64,000 nt of DNA from assembly GCF_900113435.1 (NCBI RefSeq), contig NZ_FOPG01000002.1:372001-436000 (forward strand). Reading direction: 5' to 3'. The position numbers and the translations under genes are program-made. Shown here in pieces: positions 45,635 to 54,722 of the stretch. Under the pieces are notes generated by a model. That model made no database searches and was not told where the DNA came from. It was given only the letters and a program-made list of their open reading frames with translations. Position 1 is the first letter of the stretch; the number at the start of each line of letters is the position of its first letter. Source of the DNA: Sulfitobacter dubius. Its GTDB lineage: Bacteria > Pseudomonadota > Alphaproteobacteria > Rhodobacterales > Rhodobacteraceae.

Positions 45635-46197
45635 GGTTCATGCGAGGCTATATCCGGGGCATCGACGCGATGAACCGACGGATCGGGCGGATCATGATGT
45701 ATGGCATCTTTGTCCTGATGGGGGTGCTATTGTGGTCCACCGTCAGTAAAGCCTTCTTCGTCCCGTCGCTCTGGACGCTGGAAATGGCTCAATTCATCAT
45801 GGTGGGCTACTACATTCTAGGCGGGCCATATTCGATCCAACTGGGGTCGAACGTGCGGATGGACCTGCTCTATGGCGATTGGTCGCTGCGCCGCAAAGCG
45901 TGGTTTGACCTCTTCACCGTCTTCTTTCTGATCTTCTATCTCTGCGTGCTGCTCTATGGGGCGGTAAGCTCTACCGCCTATTCGCTGGGCTACTGGGGGA
46001 CCGAGCCGTTCAGCTTTTTCGGCGGCTTGATCACCGGCAGCGAAGAGGTCGGCCATATGGAGCAATCCAGCTCCGCATGGCGTCCCTATCTCTGGCCGAT
46101 CAAGGTCGTGATGATCGTCGGCATCTTTCTGATGCTGCTGCAATGTCTGTCGGAGCTCTTGAAAGATGTTCTGCGGCTCAAGGGTGAGGCCATCTGA
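45631..46197 (+). CDS. dctQ: TRAP transporter small permease (DctQ type)
   Basis: The small membrane subunit of a tripartite ATP-independent periplasmic transporter. The 188-residue protein has four hydrophobic helices (about 20-40, 46-64, 92-112, 148-170), with LEMAQFIMVGYYILGGPY in the second and QLGSNVRMDLLYGDWSLRRK, the DctQ signature, after it. ATG at 45631 overlaps the previous stop and the 3' end overlaps the large permease by one base. Confidence 0.92.
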   Translation: MRFMRGYIRGIDAMNRRIGRIMMYGIFVLMGVLLWSTVSKAFFVPSLWTLEMAQFIMVGYYILGGPYSIQLGSNVRMDLLYGDWSLRRKAWFDLFTVFFLIFYLCVLLYGAVSSTAYSLGYWGTEPFSFFGGLITGSEEVGHMEQSSSAWRPYLWPIKVVMIVGIFLMLLQCLSELLKDVLRLKGEAI

Positions 46198-47522
46198 TGT
46201 CCTATGAAATGATTGCGACATTGATGTTCTCGTCAATGATGCTGATGCTGCTGACCGGCCAGCGGGTGTTTGGCGCCATCGGCTTCATCGCTGTGGTCTC
46301 GGCGCTGCTGCTCTGGGGCGACAAAGGGGGATATGACATCGGCTTTGCCGCCGCGATGAAGCTGATGAAATGGTATCCGCTGCTGACCCTGCCGATGTTC
46401 ATCTTCATGGGCTATGTGCTGAGCGAAAGCCGCATCGCCGATGACCTTTACAAGATGTTCCATGTCTGGATGGGCGGCGTGCGCGGCGGGCTGGCGATTG
46501 GCACGATTGGGTTGATGGTGCTGATTTCGGCGATGAACGGGCTGAGCGTGGCGGGCATGGCGATTGGCTCGACCATTGCGCTGCCGGAATTGCTGAAACG
46601 CGGGTATGACAAGAGGATGGTGACCGGCGTGATCCAAGCGGGATCGAGCCTTGGCATCCTCGTGCCGCCCTCGGTCGTGCTGGTGCTTTATGCGATGATC
46701 GCGCGGCAGCCCGTGGGGCAACTGTGGCTCGCGGGGGTCATTCCGGGGCTGATGATGGCGGCGATGTTCATTGCCTATATCGTGATCCGATGCCGCATGA
46801 ACCCCGAACTTGGTCCCATCCTCTCAGCCGAAGATCGTGACATCCCCCGTGCCGAAAAGCTGCGCCTTCTGCGCGCGGGCATCCTGCCGCTGGTGATCTT
46901 TGCGGTGATGATGGTGCCGTTTGTTAACGGTTGGACCAGCTTGGTGGAAAGCTCCGCCATCGGGGCAGGGGCGGCCTTCCTCGCTGCCGTGCTGAAGGGC
47001 CGGATGACGCGCGAAGTTTTTGAGAACTCCGTCCGCAATACCCTCGGCATCACCTGCATGTTCATGTGGATCATCCTCGCCGCTCTTGCCTTTGGCGCGG
47101 TCTTTGACGGGCTGGGCGCCGTGAAGGCGATTGAGAGCCTATTCACCGAGAAGATGAATCTCAGCCCCTGGATGATCCTGATCATGATGCAGCTGAGTTT
47201 CATCATCATGGGCACCTTCCTTGATGACACCGCGATGCTGGTCATCGTGGCGCCGCTCTATGTGCCCTTGGTCGGTGCGCTGGGCTTTGATCTGATCTGG
47301 TATGGTATCCTGTACACGATCACCACGCAGATCGCCTATATGACCCCGCCGTTTGGTTATAACCTGTTCCTGATGCGCGCCATGGCTCCGCCAGAGATTA
47401 CCCTGCGCGACATCTATGCCTCGATCACGCCCTTCGTGCTGGTGATGGTCTTGGCGCTGATACTCGTCATGGTCTTCCCGCAGATCGCGACATGGCTGCC
47501 CGATTACATCTACGACAAATAA
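46197..47522 (+). CDS. dctM: TRAP transporter large permease (DctM type)
   Basis: The sodium-coupled transport subunit of the TRAP system. The 441-residue protein has about 12 hydrophobic helices, with PLLTLPMFIFMGYVLSES (about 60), GLSVAGMAIGSTIALPEL and IQAGSSLGILVPPSVVLVLYA in the first half. The GTFLDDTAMLVIVAPLYVPLV and YMTPPFGYNLF signatures are in the second. Its C-terminus is close to the binding-protein gene (50 bases). The partner subunits are next to it. Confidence 0.95.
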   Translation: MSYEMIATLMFSSMMLMLLTGQRVFGAIGFIAVVSALLLWGDKGGYDIGFAAAMKLMKWYPLLTLPMFIFMGYVLSESRIADDLYKMFHVWMGGVRGGLAIGTIGLMVLISAMNGLSVAGMAIGSTIALPELLKRGYDKRMVTGVIQAGSSLGILVPPSVVLVLYAMIARQPVGQLWLAGVIPGLMMAAMFIAYIVIRCRMNPELGPILSAEDRDIPRAEKLRLLRAGILPLVIFAVMMVPFVNGWTSLVESSAIGAGAAFLAAVLKGRMTREVFENSVRNTLGITCMFMWIILAALAFGAVFDGLGAVKAIESLFTEKMNLSPWMILIMMQLSFIIMGTFLDDTAMLVIVAPLYVPLVGALGFDLIWYGILYTITTQIAYMTPPFGYNLFLMRAMAPPEITLRDIYASITPFVLVMVLALILVMVFPQIATWLPDYIYDK

Positions 47523-47572
47523 CAATGAGAGCCGCGCAAAGACGGCCTGACATTTCAACAAAGGAGAGACGT

Positions 47573-48610
47573 ATGACCACTCGCAGAAAGTTTCTATCCG
47601 GGGCCGCCGTCGCCGCCCCTGCGGCCCTCGCCGCGCCGTCCATTGTCCATGCCCAAGCGCCGATCAAATGGCGCATGCAGACCTATGCCGGTGCCGCCTT
47701 GGGTGAGCAGGTGACCAAGCCTGCCGTCGATTACATCAATGCCGCCGCAAATGGCGAGATGGAGATCGAGCTGTTCTACGCCGACCAGATCGTGCCCACC
47801 GGCGAGCTGTTCCAAGCCATGCAGCGCGGCACCATCGACATGGTGCATTCCGATGATGACTCCATGGCTTCGCCCACACCCTTGCAGCAGTTCGGCGGCT
47901 ATTTCCCCTTTGCCACCAAGCACATCCTCGATGTGCCGGTGCTGTTCAATCAGTACGGGTTGGCCGACATCTGGAAAGAAGAATACGCCAAGGTCGGCGT
48001 CGAATGGCTGTCGGCTGCGGGCCAAGACCCCTGTAACTTCAACACCACGAAAGAGATCAAATCGGTCGCCGATCTGGACGGTCTGAAGCTTTACACATTT
48101 CCTACCGCCGGCCGCTTCCTTTCGAAGTTCGGCGTGGTGCCGGTGAACATCCCTTACGAGGACGCCGAAGTCGCGGTGCAAACAGGCGAGCTCGACGGCA
48201 TGGCGTGGTCGGGCATCACCGAAGACTACACCGTCGGCTGGGCCGATGTGACGGACTACTTCCTGACCAACAACATCTCGGGTGCTTGGATCGGGTCGTT
48301 CTTCGTCAACCAGCAGCAGTGGGCCGATCTGCCGGATCACCTCAAACAGTTGGTCATGGCGGGGATCGAAGCGGGCCACACCTACCGCAACCAGTGGTAC
48401 TGGGGCGGCGAGGCGCGTCTGCGGGCGCAGGGCGACAAGCTCAAGCTCAGCACCGTGCCTGCCGACGAATGGGCCGAGGTCGAAGATGCGGCCAAGGACT
48501 TCTGGACAGAGATCGCCGAAGAGGGCGAAGTGCACGCCAAGATCGTGCAGATCTTCCGCGACTATAACGAAGTCATCAACAAAGCCGGTCCGCCTTACAC
48601 CAACGGTTGA
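47573..48610 (+). CDS. dctP: TRAP transporter solute-binding protein (DctP type), Tat-exported
   Basis: The periplasmic subunit binds the substrate and delivers it to DctQM. The 345-residue protein begins MTTRRKFLSGAAVAAPAALA, a twin-arginine signal with RRKFL and an A-x-A site near 25, which suggests export of a folded protein. The mature part has KWRMQTYAGAALGEQ, EIELFYADQIVPTGELFQAMQRGTIDM and DAEVAVQTGELDGMAWSG, the DctP pattern. AAGGAG precedes the ATG at 47573. The mature part has several Trp/Tyr residues; ligand identity cannot be read from it. Confidence 0.93.
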   Translation: MTTRRKFLSGAAVAAPAALAAPSIVHAQAPIKWRMQTYAGAALGEQVTKPAVDYINAAANGEMEIELFYADQIVPTGELFQAMQRGTIDMVHSDDDSMASPTPLQQFGGYFPFATKHILDVPVLFNQYGLADIWKEEYAKVGVEWLSAAGQDPCNFNTTKEIKSVADLDGLKLYTFPTAGRFLSKFGVVPVNIPYEDAEVAVQTGELDGMAWSGITEDYTVGWADVTDYFLTNNISGAWIGSFFVNQQQWADLPDHLKQLVMAGIEAGHTYRNQWYWGGEARLRAQGDKLKLSTVPADEWAEVEDAAKDFWTEIAEEGEVHAKIVQIFRDYNEVINKAGPPYTNG

Positions 48611-48669
48611 ACCGACAACCGGGGGCGCGCTGCCTGCGCCCCCGCCTTACCCCCTGAAGTGGACAGAAC

Positions 48670-50034
48670 ATGCCCGGCACCCTGACATTCGATGCGCTGA
48701 AAAAACTGGTCAAAGAAGGATCCGTCGACACGGTCCTTGCCTGCCTTGTGGATATGCAGGGCCGGTTGATGGGCAAGCGCTTCCATGCGGTTAACTTTGT
48801 CGAAACCTCTTACAAAGAGACCCATTGCTGCAACTACCTGCTGGCCACTGACCTTGAGATGGCGACGCCCGATGGTTTCGCCTCTACCTCGTGGCAGTCC
48901 GGCTACGGCGACTATGTAATGCAGCCCGACCTTGATACGATCCGCCCGGTGCCGTGGCTGGACGGGACGGTGATGGTGCTTTGCGACGTGCTGGATCACG
49001 ACACCCATGCGCCCGTGCCTCATTCGCCCCGCGCCATGTTGAAGAAACAGATCGCGCGGCTGAAGGAGTTGGGCTTCGACGCCATGATGGCGACGGAGTT
49101 GGAGTTCTTCCTTTTCGAGCAGAGCTTTGACACAATCCGCAAGGGCGGCTATCGCGACCTCACGCCGATCAGCGGCTATAACGAAGATTACAACATCCTC
49201 CAGACCACTAAGGAAGAGAACGTGATGCGCCCGCTGCGCAACCATCTCTTTGCCGCCGGTCTGCCGATTGAGAATTCCAAAGGCGAGGCCGAGGCGGGGC
49301 AGGAAGAGCTTAACATCCGCTATTCAGCGGCTCTGGACTGTGCCGACTACCACACGATTGCCAAACATGCGGTTAAGGAGATCGCGTGGCAGCAGGGTCA
49401 TGCAGCAAGCTTCCTGCCCAAGTGGCATAAGGACCGTGTCGGCTCCTCCAGCCACGTCCACCAGTCGCTGTGGAAAGACGGCAAACCGATGTTTGTCGAT
49501 GGTGACGACGATCTGGGCATGTCCGACCTGATGCGCCATTACATGGCCGGGCTGATCGCCTATGCGCCGGAATATACCTATTTCCTCGCGCCTTATGTGA
49601 ACAGCTACAAGCGTTTCGCCAAAGGCACCTTTGCCCCGACCAAGACCGTTTGGTCCGTCGACAACCGCACCGCTGGGTTCCGCCTATGCGGGGCAGGGAC
49701 AAAGGGCGTCCGCGTCGAATGTCGTATTGGCGGATCGGACTTGAACCCTTATCTGGCGCAGGCGGTCATGCTGGCCGCCGGAATCAAAGGGATCGAAGAC
49801 AAGATGGAGCTTGCCCCGCCCACACGCGGCGATGCTTACGGCGAGTCCGACGCTGTCGATATCCCCCAGACCCTGCGGGCAGCAACCGAGACCCTGCGCG
49901 GCTCGACGTTCCTGCGCGAGGTTTTGGGCGACGATGTAGTGACCCATTACACCCGCGCGGCGGAATGGGAGCAGGAAGAATTTGACCGGGTGGTGACCGA
50001 TTGGGAAATCGCCCGTGGCTTTGAAAGGGCCTGA
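48670..50034 (+). CDS. Glutamine synthetase-like ligase (probable gamma-glutamylamide synthetase)
   Basis: The 454-residue protein belongs to the glutamine synthetase superfamily with ELEFFLFE (about 141-148), AGQEELNIRY with metal-binding Glu (about 210), HVHQSLW (about 263) and RVECRIGGSDLNPYLA (about 350-365). Family relatives such as PuuA, IpuC and GlnA4 ligate glutamate to amines or amino alcohols instead of ammonia. Length, lack of the adenylylation-site context I know and position in a degradation operon favour an amide synthetase. It follows dctP by 59 bases and precedes the aldehyde dehydrogenase by 2. Confidence 0.85.
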   Translation: MPGTLTFDALKKLVKEGSVDTVLACLVDMQGRLMGKRFHAVNFVETSYKETHCCNYLLATDLEMATPDGFASTSWQSGYGDYVMQPDLDTIRPVPWLDGTVMVLCDVLDHDTHAPVPHSPRAMLKKQIARLKELGFDAMMATELEFFLFEQSFDTIRKGGYRDLTPISGYNEDYNILQTTKEENVMRPLRNHLFAAGLPIENSKGEAEAGQEELNIRYSAALDCADYHTIAKHAVKEIAWQQGHAASFLPKWHKDRVGSSSHVHQSLWKDGKPMFVDGDDDLGMSDLMRHYMAGLIAYAPEYTYFLAPYVNSYKRFAKGTFAPTKTVWSVDNRTAGFRLCGAGTKGVRVECRIGGSDLNPYLAQAVMLAAGIKGIEDKMELAPPTRGDAYGESDAVDIPQTLRAATETLRGSTFLREVLGDDVVTHYTRAAEWEQEEFDRVVTDWEIARGFERA

Positions 50035-50036
50035 GA

Positions 50037-51410
50037 ATGACGACGGTAAAATGTATCTCTCCGATTGACGGTTCGGTCTATGCGGAGCGCGAAACCCTGA
50101 GCACGCAGGCAGCGCAAGACGCTGTCGCCCGCGCGCGTAAGGCGCAAAAGGCATGGGCCGCGCGGCCCTTGCAGGAACGTGTCGATCTGGTGATGGGCGC
50201 GTTGAAAGAGATTGAGAATTCGACCGACCGCATGACCGAGGAACTGGCCCATCAGATGGGCCGCCCGGTGCGCTATGGCGGCGAATTCGGCGGTCTGCAG
50301 GAACGCACCAGCCACATGGCCAAGATCGCAGCCGATGCGCTGGCCCCCACGATAATCGAAGACAGCGCCGCCTTTAGCCGCAAGATCCTGCGTGAGCCGC
50401 ATGGCGTGGTTTTCGTCGTGGCACCGTGGAACTACCCCTACATGACCGCGAACAACACCATCGCGCCCGCGCTGATCGCGGGCAATTCGGTGATCCTGAA
50501 ACACGCCTCGCAGACCATTCTGGTCGGCGAACACCTCGCCGATGCCTACCGCGCTGCGGGCGTGCCGGAGGATGTGTTCCAGAACGTTCTGCTGAGCCAT
50601 GACACCACATCGGCGCTGATCGCGGACAACGCCTTTGATTTCGTCAACTTCACCGGCTCTGTCGGCGGCGGGCAGGCGATGGAGCGTGCAGCGGCGGGCA
50701 CCTTCACTGGCGTCGCGACCGAGTTGGGCGGCAAAGACCCCGCCTATGTCCGGGCCGACGCCAATCTCGACGCGGCAGTCGACGGCGTGATGGACGGCGC
50801 AATGTTCAACGCGGGCCAATGCTGCTGCGGGATCGAGCGGATTTATGTGCACGAAAGCCTTTATGACGCTTTCGTTGAAAAGGCCGTGGCATGGGTGAAC
50901 AACCTCAACCTCGGCAACCCGCTGGATCAGGCCACGACGCTTGGCCCGATGGCCAACGTGCGTTTCGCCAATGAGGTCCGCGCGCAGATTGACGAGGCAC
51001 TGGCCGATGGCGCAAAGGCGCATATCGAAAAGATGCCCGCCGACGATGGTGGCGCTTACCTCACCCCGCAAATCCTGACCGATGTGACCCACGAAATGCG
51101 CGTCATGCGCGACGAAAGCTTTGGCCCCGTGGTCGGCATCATGCCGGTGAAGGACGACGAAGAAGCCATTGCGCTGATGAACGACAGCCAATTTGGTCTG
51201 ACCGCTGCGATCTTTACCGCCGATGCCGACGCTGCCGAAGCCATTGGCCAGCGGCTGGAAACTGGCACCGTCTTCATGAACCGCGCCGATTACCTGGACC
51301 CGGCGCTGTGCTGGACCGGCTGCAAGCAAACTGGGCGCGGCGCGGGCCTGTCTGAACTGGGCTATCACGCGCTGACACGCCCTAAATCCTACCACCTCAA
51401 GAAAGCCTGA
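50037..51410 (+). CDS. Aldehyde dehydrogenase (NAD(P)+)
   Basis: The 457-residue protein is a class I/II-like aldehyde dehydrogenase. APWNYPYMTANNTIAPALIAGN is at about 122-143, the catalytic general base in TELGGKDP (about 229) and the nucleophile in FNAGQCCCGIER (about 257-268). The normal single Cys after GQ is in a run of three. PLGPMANV and ESFGPVVGIMPV follow. It is about 20-30 residues shorter at the N-terminus than the longest family members. Preferred substrate is unknown; the operon suggests a gamma-glutamyl aminoaldehyde made by the downstream alcohol dehydrogenase. Confidence 0.93.
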   Translation: MTTVKCISPIDGSVYAERETLSTQAAQDAVARARKAQKAWAARPLQERVDLVMGALKEIENSTDRMTEELAHQMGRPVRYGGEFGGLQERTSHMAKIAADALAPTIIEDSAAFSRKILREPHGVVFVVAPWNYPYMTANNTIAPALIAGNSVILKHASQTILVGEHLADAYRAAGVPEDVFQNVLLSHDTTSALIADNAFDFVNFTGSVGGGQAMERAAAGTFTGVATELGGKDPAYVRADANLDAAVDGVMDGAMFNAGQCCCGIERIYVHESLYDAFVEKAVAWVNNLNLGNPLDQATTLGPMANVRFANEVRAQIDEALADGAKAHIEKMPADDGGAYLTPQILTDVTHEMRVMRDESFGPVVGIMPVKDDEEAIALMNDSQFGLTAAIFTADADAAEAIGQRLETGTVFMNRADYLDPALCWTGCKQTGRGAGLSELGYHALTRPKSYHLKKA

Positions 51411-51413
51411 GAC

Positions 51414-52559
51414 ATGTCCCTGACTGCCAATTGGTCTTACCCCACCGCCATCCGCTTCGGCGCGGGCCGCATTAAAGAGATCGCCGAGGCCTGCGCCGCT
51501 GCGGGCATCAAGAAGCCGCTGCTGGTCACCGACAAGGGGCTGGCCTATCTGCCGATCACCCAGTCCACGCTCGACCTGATGGAAGCCGCTGGCCTTGGCC
51601 GTGCGATGTTCTCGGACGTTGACCCGAACCCGACCGAGATGAACGCCGAGGCGGGCATCAAGGTCTATCGCGACGGCGGCCATGACGGCGTGATCGCCTT
51701 CGGCGGCGGCTCGGGGCTTGATCTGGGCAAGGTCATTGCCTTCATGGCGGGCCAAACGCGCCCCCTGTGGGATTTCGAAGATATCGGCGACTGGTGGACC
51801 CGCGCCGACCCTGAGGGCATCGCGCCTATCGTGGCCGTGCCGACGACCGCCGGCACAGGCTCGGAAGTTGGCCGCGCAAGCGTGATCACCAATTCCCAGA
51901 CCCATGAGAAAAAGATCATCTTCCACCCCAAAATGCTGCCCGCCGTCGTGATCTGCGACCCGGAACTGACCGTCGGCATGCCGCCGATGATCACCGCAGG
52001 CACCGGGATGGATGCTTTCGCCCACTGCCTCGAAGCCTTCTGCTCGCCGCATTACCACCCGATGAGCCAAGGCATGGCGCTGGAAGGCATGCGGCTGGTC
52101 AAGGAATATCTGCCCCGGGCCTATGCCGATGGCACTGATCTTGAGGCGCGCGGGCATATGATGTCTGCCGCGGCCATGGGCGCCACGGCGTTCCAAAAGG
52201 GTCTGGGCGCCATCCATGCCATCAGCCACCCGATTGGCGCGGTGCATCACACGCATCACGGCACCACCAACGCGGTCGTCATGCAGCCCGTCCTGCGCAT
52301 GAACCGCCCCGCGATCGAAGACCGTCTGGCCAAAGCGGCAGCCTATCTTGAAATCGTCGGCGGCTTTGATGGCTTCTATGATTTCGTCGGCAAGTTAAAT
52401 GCGGAGTTGAATATCCCGACCTCGCTGACCGCCCTTGGCGTGACCGACCCGGATATCGACGCGCTGGTGGCCTCGGCCCTGCAAGACCCAAGCTGCGGCG
52501 GCAACCCGATTGAACTGACCAAAGAGAATGTTACGCAGCTGCTGCGCGACTGCTTTTAA
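51414..52559 (+). CDS. Iron-type (group III) alcohol dehydrogenase
   Basis: The 381-residue protein has FGGGSGLDLGKVIAFM (about 93-108, NAD site), TTAGTGSEVG (about 141-150) and the metal-binding region GMDAFAHCLEAFCSPHYHPM plus HAISHPIGAVHHTHHGTTNAV. These supply the Asp/His ligands of group III alcohol dehydrogenases. It starts 3 bases after the aldehyde dehydrogenase stop, so both are surely cotranscribed. A strong bidirectional terminator follows. Substrate unknown; an amino alcohol derivative is inferred. Confidence 0.93.
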   Translation: MSLTANWSYPTAIRFGAGRIKEIAEACAAAGIKKPLLVTDKGLAYLPITQSTLDLMEAAGLGRAMFSDVDPNPTEMNAEAGIKVYRDGGHDGVIAFGGGSGLDLGKVIAFMAGQTRPLWDFEDIGDWWTRADPEGIAPIVAVPTTAGTGSEVGRASVITNSQTHEKKIIFHPKMLPAVVICDPELTVGMPPMITAGTGMDAFAHCLEAFCSPHYHPMSQGMALEGMRLVKEYLPRAYADGTDLEARGHMMSAAAMGATAFQKGLGAIHAISHPIGAVHHTHHGTTNAVVMQPVLRMNRPAIEDRLAKAAAYLEIVGGFDGFYDFVGKLNAELNIPTSLTALGVTDPDIDALVASALQDPSCGGNPIELTKENVTQLLRDCF

Positions 52560-52566
52560 AACGCAA

Positions 52567-52600
52567 AACGGGGGGCCGGATCATCGGCCCCCCGTTTATT
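52567..52600. terminator. Strong bidirectional terminator after the dehydrogenase operon
   Basis: AACGGGGGGCCG (52567-52578) pairs perfectly with CGGCCCCCCGTT (52585-52596) around six bases, with TTATT after and AAAA-rich sequence before. It separates the operon from the converging cytochrome gene. Confidence 0.9.
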
Positions 52601-52621
52601 AAAAATCAGTGAAACGTCGGA

Positions 52622-53095
52622 TTATTCAGTCGTCTTGGCTTCTTCCATATCCGCTTCAGTAACCTCGGGCCCGACCGAGACCAAATACGTCCAAACATCC
52701 TTGGCGTCTTCTTCGTCTCTCAGACGGTAAGACATCTTGGATTTGGCGCGGTTCGTGTCGAGATAGCTGGCCAGAAACTTCTTGGGATCGGCCACATATC
52801 CGGCGAAGTCTTCTTCGTTCCACGCCAGCCCGGCCTCGCCGGCTTCAACGAGGGAATCGCCATAGCGGTAGTCTTCGACCGACCCCGCCACGCGGTTGTA
52901 GATTCCATATAGGTTCGGCCCGGTGCGGCCGCCTTTTTGGATGTCATTGCCCTCATCATCTTGGATCATGTGGCAGCTTTTGCATTTACGAAAGACCTTT
53001 TCCCCGGCTTCGGCATCACCGGAGGCATGGCTTTCCGCCCAAAGGGGCGTGGCCCCAAGGCAGATGGCGAAGATCGACGCGATACGCATGTTCAT
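52622..53095 (-). CDS. Cytochrome c2-type electron carrier
   Basis: The 157-residue protein has a Sec signal (MRIASIFAICLGATPLWA, about 3-20), heme site CKSCH (38-42) and the methionine ligand in KSKMSYRL (about 120), with GPNLYGIYNRVAG between, typical of cytochrome c2/c550 electron carriers between bc1 and oxidases. An acidic tail (about 140-157) is unusual. It is alone, converging with the dehydrogenase operon and divergent from idi, with 195 bases before the idi start. Confidence 0.9.
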   Translation of the reverse strand: MNMRIASIFAICLGATPLWAESHASGDAEAGEKVFRKCKSCHMIQDDEGNDIQKGGRTGPNLYGIYNRVAGSVEDYRYGDSLVEAGEAGLAWNEEDFAGYVADPKKFLASYLDTNRAKSKMSYRLRDEEDAKDVWTYLVSVGPEVTEADMEEAKTTE

Positions 53096-53290
53096 TGTGA
53101 GTTCCTTTGTCTGGCTGATTTGAAACTAGCGTTTGGGGCGATGGGGTAAAGGACCTGTGCTGCGCCAAAAGGTAGCATGAGCGCACCGCATGCCGGTTAG
53201 CGGTTGAGACTAGGGGAGATTCCTCCGATAACTGCCGGTGAATTTCTTCTGCGCTGAGGGTGAGATGAACACAACGGCGAGCCGCCTCTG
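53096..53290. promoter_or_regulatory. Divergent cytochrome c2 / idi intergenic region
   Basis: About 195 bases with promoters expected for both genes. I see no strong -35/-10 pair, operator or hairpin. Confidence 0.3.
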
Positions 53291-53821
53291 ATGGAGATCA
53301 TGGTCCCCGCCTGGGTCGACGGCACCCTGCAACCGGTTGAAAAACTCGCCGCGCATGAGCGCGGTTTGCGGCATATGGCGGTCTCGGTCTTTGTCATTGC
53401 CGAGGGCAAGTTGCTGCTGCAGCAGCGCGCGCTTGGCAAATACCACACCCCCGGCCTCTGGGCGAATACCTGCTGCACGCATCCGCAATGGGACGAGCCG
53501 CCCCAAGCCTGTGCCACACGGCGTTTGGAAGAGGAGTTGGGGATCTCCGGGTTGGACCTTCAGAATCGCGGCCAAGTCGAATACCGCGCCGATGTTGGCG
53601 GCGGGCTGATTGAGCATGAGGTTGTTGAGGTCTTTCTTGCCCATGCAGACCCGGCACTGTCGATCACGGAAAACCCCGATGAGGTGATGGCGACGCACTG
53701 GATCAGCCTAAGCGATCTGCACACCAACCTCGCGCAGAACCCCGAAGAATATACGCCTTGGTTGCGGATCTACATGGCCGAACACCAAGGTCTGATCCTC
53801 GGCGGCGGGGCGATAAAATAA
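53291..53821 (+). CDS. idi: Isopentenyl-diphosphate delta-isomerase, type 1
   Basis: Idi interconverts isopentenyl and dimethylallyl diphosphate for isoprenoid synthesis. The 176-residue Nudix protein has MAVSVFVIAEGKLLLQQRALGKYHTPGLWANTCCTHP in pieces, with the CTHP metal/active-site cysteine (about 62), the RRLEEELGI Nudix-like helix (about 77-85) and EHEVVEVFLAHAD with the active-site Glu region near 107. The start at 53291 is uncertain between MEIM and an in-frame ATG at 53300. hemF follows after 19 bases. Confidence 0.94.
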   Translation: MEIMVPAWVDGTLQPVEKLAAHERGLRHMAVSVFVIAEGKLLLQQRALGKYHTPGLWANTCCTHPQWDEPPQACATRRLEEELGISGLDLQNRGQVEYRADVGGGLIEHEVVEVFLAHADPALSITENPDEVMATHWISLSDLHTNLAQNPEEYTPWLRIYMAEHQGLILGGGAIK

Positions 53822-53840
53822 CAGCAAAGGCGGGCCAGAG

Positions 53841-54722
53841 ATGACCGAAGACATGCAAGACCAAAAGACACGCGCGGCGGAATGGTTCCGCAAGCTACGC
53901 GATGACATCGTCCAGGCGTTCCATGACATCGAAGCGCGTCATGTGGGCGAGGAAGAGGCCGGGCGGTTCGTGGTCAGCAACACCACCCGCACCGCGCCCG
54001 ATGGGTCAGATGCCGGCGGCGGTGAGATGTCCGTCATGCGCGGCGGGCGTGTGTTTGAGAAGGTGGGCGTGAATATTTCCACCGTCTACGGCAACTTGGG
54101 CGAACGGGCGCAGGCGGCCATGGCCGCGCGCAAAGGACTGCCGGGCATGGCCGATGATCCGCGTTTCTGGGCCTCGGGCATTAGTCTGGTCGCGCATATG
54201 CAAAACCCACATGTGCCTGCCGTGCATATGAACACCCGCATGTTCTGGACCCCTCATGCATGGTGGTTCGGCGGTGGGGCGGATTTGAACCCTTGTATTG
54301 AGTATGATGAGGACACCGCCCATTTCCATGCCGAGATGAAGGCCGCTTGTGACCCCCATAGCGTCACGCTCTATGATGAGCTGAAGGCTTGGGCGGATGA
54401 GTATTTCTACATCCCGCACCGCAAGCGCGCGCGGGGGGTGGGTGGCATCTTTTACGATGACCGCAACAGTGGCGACTGGGAGGCGGATTTTGCTCTGACT
54501 CAAGACGTGGGCCGGGCGTTTCTGCCCGCCTATGTGCCATTGGTCGACAAGCGGCGCGAGATGGAGTGGGACATGGACGACAAGGATGTGCAGTTGCGCC
54601 ACCGTGGGCTCTATGCTGAGTATAACCTCGTTTACGACCGGGGGACGAAGTTCGGTTTGGAGACGGGGCATGACCCTGATGCCGTGCTGATGAGCCTGCC
54701 GCCGATGGCGAAGTGGGTTTGA
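53841..54722 (+). CDS. hemF: Oxygen-dependent coproporphyrinogen III oxidase
   Basis: HemF decarboxylates coproporphyrinogen III with oxygen to protoporphyrinogen IX. The 293-residue protein has GGGEMSVMRGGRVFEKVGVNIS (about 54-75), the HMNTRMF region (about 130-136) with catalytic His, WWFGGGADLNPCIEYDED (about 141-158) and GVGGIFYDD (about 200). Length fits. It follows idi by 19 bases. HemJ at the origin would take its product. Confidence 0.97.
   Translation: MTEDMQDQKTRAAEWFRKLRDDIVQAFHDIEARHVGEEEAGRFVVSNTTRTAPDGSDAGGGEMSVMRGGRVFEKVGVNISTVYGNLGERAQAAMAARKGLPGMADDPRFWASGISLVAHMQNPHVPAVHMNTRMFWTPHAWWFGGGADLNPCIEYDEDTAHFHAEMKAACDPHSVTLYDELKAWADEYFYIPHRKRARGVGGIFYDDRNSGDWEADFALTQDVGRAFLPAYVPLVDKRREMEWDMDDKDVQLRHRGLYAEYNLVYDRGTKFGLETGHDPDAVLMSLPPMAKWV

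Noticed and set aside
49947-52259. A 770-residue open frame on the minus strand opposite the ligase, aldehyde and alcohol dehydrogenase genes
   Set aside because: It is antisense to three genes with clear motifs and strong ribosome sites, and its translation has no recognisable domain; high-G+C coding DNA commonly leaves such mirror frames open.
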